NCBI GenBank assembly: GCA_037953625.1
Contig: CM075655.1
Location: 20,478,001 to 20,542,000, forward strand
Reading direction: 5' to 3'
Source of the DNA: Crotalaria pallida
Taxonomy: Eukaryota; Streptophyta; Magnoliopsida; Fabales; Fabaceae
DNA: 64,000 nucleotides
Positions within the stretch are counted from its first letter, which is position 1. Each line of letters opens with the position of its first letter. Shown here in pieces: positions 59,316-64,000 of this stretch. The notes beneath the pieces are model-generated. The model saw nothing but the letters and a program-made list of their open reading frames with translations, made no database searches and was not told the origin of the DNA. Both the position numbers and the translations under genes were made by a program.

Positions 59316-59814
59316 TATAAGCGCGGTAGTTATGTTTTTGTTTTTTTAAAAAAATACTATTACTAACAAAATTAAGAGGGAGACGCCATAACCATACCCC
59401 ACTCCACCACAGTCAAGAAGCATCCATTGACGCTTTTCTATCTTTTCCTTTTCCAGCTCCCATTTCCATTTGTTTGTTTCTCCTTTCATTCTACATTTGA
59501 TTTTTCTGCAGTTCAACACTTTTGAATTTGTCATCGCTTCCTCTCCTCCTCCTCTGCTCACATTCATTGTTTTCTTTTTCCGTTTCAGATCGCATTTGCA
59601 TAGGTGAAGAAGGAATGTCACAATTTCTATATATATTTTGTTTTTAAACAAAATCACGCAATGTTCTTGTTTTGTATTCTGGTTTTTCATTTTTAGATGT
59701 TCACTTTAAAAAAAAGCATAGGAACAACTCTCAACAGAGTCACGAGGAGCTTGCTTCTCTTAATTTTTTTTATGCAAACATTAATTTTTTTTCTTTTCTT
59801 TGATCACTGGAATT

Positions 59815-59885
59815 TAAACCCGATAAAGCTGATATTTATGTTGCGCAGCTCTACCAATTGAGTTGACAGTATCTAACGTTTCTCG
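59815..59885 (-). mobile_element. tRNA-derived SINE-like remnant
   Basis: On the minus strand CAACTCAATTGGTAGAGCTG resembles a polymerase III A box, and CGGGTTTAAATTCC, about 40 bp on, resembles a B box. A-rich DNA follows downstream. It cannot fold as a proper tRNA (no acceptor pairing seen), so a SINE head or tRNA pseudogene is more likely. Confidence 0.5.
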
Positions 59886-59975
59886 GACTTGGATTTTCTT
59901 TAAGCTAAAATTGATTTATCATGATCCAGAGTTTTGTTTTGTTTATGCTGAAAAATGTTAGTTTAGTTGCGTTCG

Positions 59976-60082
59976 TGGTTTTAAATTGCGGCTTGCAGTC
60001 GTGATGCTATTGCAATGACTCCTGAAACCAGGCTATCATGGCCGCAATTGCGATTGTGGAGTGCAATTTTAAAACCATATGT
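59976..60082. mobile_element. Small MITE with TIR GGTTTTAAATTGC
   Basis: It begins GGTTTTAAATTGCGG and ends GCAATTTTAAAACC, inverted with one gap, about 105 bp. The centre is rich in GCAATTGCG-type words. No clear target duplication. Confidence 0.55.
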
Positions 60083-60107
60083 GTTTGATCGATAATAACG
60101 GTTATTA

Positions 60108-60297
60108 TATATAGTTACATGGTACGCGGTTCCGGTACCGGTACATGATATGTGGTTTGTCACTTTTTATATTATTTTTACCAGACTTACTTTATAATGA
60201 ACCTGATACGTGGTACGCCGAATTCGGTACGTGATACGTAGGTTAATTCGGTACGTGGTACGTACGTTAAATGAGTGAACTATGTAACTATATATCA
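60108..60297. mobile_element. Small MITE-like element with GTACGTG repeats
   Basis: The ends ATATATAGTTACATGGTAC and (reverse complement of the right end) ATATATAGTTACATAGTTC form a 14-19 bp terminal repeat. The inside repeats GGTACGTGATACGT-like words several times (60205-60270). Non-coding. Confidence 0.5.
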
Positions 60298-61224
60298 TTC
60301 TGTAACGGGTCATTCCTAAACAAGGCAAAACTTGCTGTCAGAGTAACAGTTTCGATCATGATCTGTTTTCTGTCTGATACTTTGCAATTTTGTTTTTAAG
60401 ATTTATATTTTTTTCACAATAATATTTATTTTGTGATTCAATTCTATTTCTAGAAATTCTGTTCTTTATAGAGTAATTTTTTTTTGGTAGATTACTTATA
60501 TAGGCTAAATTTAGGTGAACTGAAACTGCTCTAACAACAACAAACAGCTAGGATTTTTAGTAAGATAATTACATCCATTCATTTTTAAATTCCTTCTAAC
60601 AATTCGTTTTCAGTCTTTTATTGAAGTTGATGAAGAATTCTCATTGAAAATTTGAGTCCCCAGTCTTTGTCACCACCTTAGGTAATTTTTTTTAATGAAA
60701 GTTCTAAATTTTCTATATTCTATCATGTGAGGGATAATTTGACAGTCTGTTCCTTATGTTGGGGATCATCTCAGAAAACTCCAAGTTTTCCATCATAATA
60801 CAGAAAGTGCCACATTTTGGTGTCAAAATTATAGGAGCTTATGATGTTGGTCAAAAACTACTTTATTTTATTTCCCCCTCTCTGACATCTTTGAATTTAA
60901 AATTGCATAGAATATTATCAAATTACCTTTCTTGTTCTTTTCTTTGCTTGTTTATGGCCAAATGGAGTGGTGATAAATAACCTTCAATTAGTTTGTTGCT
61001 GCAGATGAATGATTGGGGGTTGAAAGCTTCGGTGGCAATTGTTTTTATATACCATCCCTTCAATAGTTCAATACAAGCTTTGTGAGAAACAAAAATTGAG
61101 ACGTAATAAAATAACTGAATGCCAAAGCAGCTTTGGAATGCACTGAACTTGTGACATGATCTTATTATCATTGTTGGAATTGGAGGATTAGAAAAGAGAA
61201 AAAGTTGAGAAGGGAGGTGAGAAA

Positions 61225-64000
61225 ATGGGTTCCATTTCAGGGGAGGAGGAAATGCAAGGGCTGGTTGGCAGTGAAGAGAGAATTCTTGTTTCTATCCGTG
61301 TTCGACCTCTGAATGATAAGGAGCTTAGCAAAAATGATTTTTCAGAATGGGAATGCATTAATGACACTACCATCATATACAGGAGCAATGTGCCAGCTCC
61401 TGACAGGTCCCTGTATCCAACATCCTATTCATTTGGTATGAAGAGGCTTATCTGGAAATTCCATATGTAGATGTACTGGGTATTGTTTGTATAAAATGCT
61501 TATACTCAAAATGTAGAGTGCTTTAGACTGAAAAATAAACTAATGGAAAGATTTTTGTAATTTAATTTAACTTCATTCTTACTTTCTCTCAGTGCAGCCT
61601 GGATTACTTATGTTTGTGTTTGAATGATCTTTCATTTATAAGATAAGGCTGAATTAACTTGAGAATATGATGGGAATTTGTTATACTCATTGATATCGAT
61701 GACACAAGTTACTGGAATTTTGTGTGCTTAAGTCAGAGGCTTAAAACGTCAAATTTGTGTAGTATGTTGTGTTATATCTGTTTGTGTCTGTAAATGGAAG
61801 TTGAAAGTGGTCCATTGCTTTTGTCAGTGACACGATTCTGCCAAGACCAAATTTGACTTTTATTCCATCAGATACATGGATTAAAATCAGAACACAATTC
61901 CCTCTTCTGATTCATCTTTTTTTTTTTTTTTGGCTGTAGACCGTGTATTTAGTACCGATTGCCCAACATGGAAGGTATATGAAGAAGCAGCTAAGGAAGT
62001 TGCACTTTCAGTTCTCAGTGGCATCAACTGTGAGTTTTTCTTTTTCCTTTGTTTGCCTTACCTCCTTCATAAGCACCCGCATCCGTGGAACATCTAAATT
62101 AACTTCTTTGGCTGGGCCTATTGGATCTTCGATTGTCTATTTGATCAGCAAGCATTTTTGCATATGGACAAACAAGCAGTGGAAAGACATACACTATGAC
62201 TGGTATAACTGAATATGCTGTAGCAGACATTTTTGACTACATAGAAAAGGTAAATTAAATCTGAACACATTGCTGAAATAGCTTGTCTTTATCAAATCTT
62301 ATTTTGATTGGATTTTGATTTCTTGCAGCATAAGGAAAGGGAATTTGTTTTGAAGTTTTCAGCATTGGAAATCTATAATGAATCTGTCAGGGACCTCCTT
62401 AGCACGGACACTACACCTCTCAGACTTCTTGATGATCCAGAGGCAAATATCTTTATCATTTTTTCAGAAGAGCTAGTCTATGTACATTTTGCTGAAACTT
62501 TGTCATTTTAACAGAGAGGTACAGTTGTCGAGAAACTCACCGAGGAAACTGTGCTTGACTGGAATCATTTTGCAGAACTTATTTCTTTCTGTGAAAGTAA
62601 GGATGGTTCTTGCTTCAACCGAGTTGCCTAGACTTAATTTCTTTATCTGTTTTTCATTGTTTTCTTTCCTCTTTGCAAATCTTATGTCCTGATAGACCTG
62701 ACTACATACTTATGCCACAATTAATTGCATTTTTCAGCTCAAAGGCAGATAGGGGAGACAACACTGAATGAAGCAAGCTCCAGATCTCATCAGATTCTCA
62801 GACTGGTATATATGTTCATATTTTTGTTCAAGGGCTGTGAAACTTTACAGTTTATCATTGCTTACAATTTCTAAATGTTGTGGTTCTTCAGACAATTGAA
62901 AGCTCCGCACGTGAATTTATAGGAATTGGCAAATCAAGCTCTCTTGCTGCCTCTGTGGTATGACTGATTCAAACAAATTACTGGGCAATGTACAAGAACA
63001 ACTTCACAATGTTAAACCACATCAATGGGAAATCAAAATGATAATTTTTTCCTGGTTACACTGTTACAGAATTTTATTGATCTGGCTGGGAGTGAGCGCG
63101 CATCCCAAACTAATTCAGCTGGTACGAGGTTGAAAGAGGGTTGCCACATTAATCGTAGTCTACTAACTCTAGGAACTGTTATCCGCAAACTCAGGTCAGC
63201 TTGCAAAGGTTGCGTTTAATTCTTTTTACATGCATAAATGCAGAATATGTCTCCACACTCTTTCAAACTTGCCCATATCTTTAATCTTGGCCCCGCATGC
63301 AACTGAGCTTAGGTATGTCTGCAAGAGCACAGAGGCACATTATGTATTATAGACATTGTATTATATTCTTAACTTTTATAACCATATGGCTGCACGATTA
63401 TTTTCCTTCTTAGCAAATTAATCCTGCTTCAAATATGAGTTTGTGGTTATGGCTTACTGATCTTTCAAATTGTATCACTAGCAAGGCAGAAACATTACTA
63501 TTAATACCCAAAAAAAGGAAAATAAAAACATGGATAGTTTATCTCCCTTTCTCTCTCTGTGTGTGTGTGTTGCCTTTTCTGTCACTACTTACCTTTAGAC
63601 ATGTTTATATTTATTATATGGTCAGCTCTATTTTTTTTTCTTTCTCCATTTTTACGTTTAGCTCAATTAGATTAGATTAGAGGGTAGCAAGTATTGACAA
63701 GAAATGGAAGGAATTCTATTACTTACTATACAAAGCCCCAAATCCCATTGCATTTGTTTGTCATGAATCTTTATTCGTTTTGTTCCTTCATCCTAATCCA
63801 ACGGATTCTGTTACTAGTAGTTTACTACTTTGGGAATTATGAACTGATAAAACTCTTCCTGACCTTTTTTTCAATGAACTTATTCAATTTGTCAACACAA
63901 TCAACATTTAATATATTTAGAATTGATAAAACACATTTTTGGGAAATATTTCTCCACTTTTAACTAAAAAAGCGAATTTGATTGCAGCAAGGGGAGAAAT
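61225..64000 (+). CDS. Kinesin-7 family motor protein, 5' part, nine exons
   Basis: A microtubule motor that hydrolyses ATP; plant KIN-7 proteins act in cytokinesis and on organelle or chromosome microtubules, but the subgroup is not certain. Exons: 61225-61435, 61940-62029, 62149-62249, 62329-62442, 62515-62596, 62738-62805, 62892-62957, 63070-63194 and 63988-64000 (continues). All phases match. Order: ERILVSIRVRPLNDKEL and DWECIND-type EWECINDTTIIYRSN (beta1), FAYGQTSSGKTYTMTGI (P-loop, exon 3), SALEIYNESVRDLL, NEASSRSHQILRL (switch I, exon 6), NFIDLAGSERASQTNSAGTR (switch II), GCHINRSLLTLGTVIRKL. The start MGSISGEEEMQG fits known KIN-7 N termini. All key residues are present, so it looks functional. 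Intron 4 has a GC donor (CCAGAG/GCAAAT) with a normal AG acceptor. Neck, coiled coil and tail lie beyond the window. Confidence 0.93.

Larger units (their letters stand above)
59316..61224 (+). other. Upstream region of the kinesin gene
   Basis: It holds small repeats (59815-59885, 59976-60082, 60108-60297) and pyrimidine-rich DNA at 59440-59600 that could be a first non-coding exon ending before GTGAAGAAGG (about 59603). Start of transcription is not identifiable. No other gene is seen. Confidence 0.4.

Overview
This is a plant nuclear window, most likely from a dicot and possibly a legume (the clade is inference). It shows AT-rich DNA, spliced genes with plant-type introns, and LTR retrotransposons of the SIRE/Copia, Athila/Gypsy, Tat/Gypsy and chromovirus-like types. 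At least 80 % is transposon. Only one host gene looks alive: a kinesin-7 motor gene entering at 61225 on the + strand and leaving the window in its ninth exon.

Layout. (1) 1-4106: minus-strand exons of a broken DNA polymerase epsilon catalytic subunit gene (POL2 type), then two exons of a broken histone H3.3-like gene, then a purine-rich telomere-like stretch. The region ends at position 4106 in the terminus of a CACTA transposon (CACTACAAGAA read on the minus strand), so the gene pieces may be transposon cargo. (2) 4107-15799: a scrap of SIRE-type Copia reverse transcriptase, then an Athila-type element on the minus strand that keeps gag and protease but has no reverse transcriptase or integrase. 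Its left LTR is split by a 5.9-kb solo LTR. (3) 15800-54957: the same Copia element again, split by an Athila solo LTR. That LTR is split by a 34-kb insertion (16585-50638), itself a giant solo LTR carrying three nested insertions: a 3.4-kb solo LTR with a 61-bp minisatellite (17119-20546), a 12.4-kb Tat element (21649-34096) and a 12.7-kb element with two 5.7-kb LTRs around only 1.28 kb of non-coding interior (34387-47052). The Tat element carries an antisense ORF broken by a hAT transposon (23622-25689) that holds an exon resembling the plastid protease SPPA. A further solo LTR lies at 51179-53553. (4) 54958-59315: a long hairpin, a 1.4-kb solo LTR, MITEs and a tandem duplication. (5) 59316-64000: kinesin-7 upstream region with small MITE/SINE remains, then the gene.

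Target-site duplications at the insertions (CTCAT/CTCAC, CCTGG, ACCGG, ATCAG, AACAC, GCCTGGCT, CGTTA, CTACT, CATTT) were read directly. They give a relative order: Copia first, then Athila, giant LTR, Tat, hAT. The least described material is the giant-LTR family, with islands of near-identical sequence in otherwise diverged LTRs, and the transposons carrying host exons.
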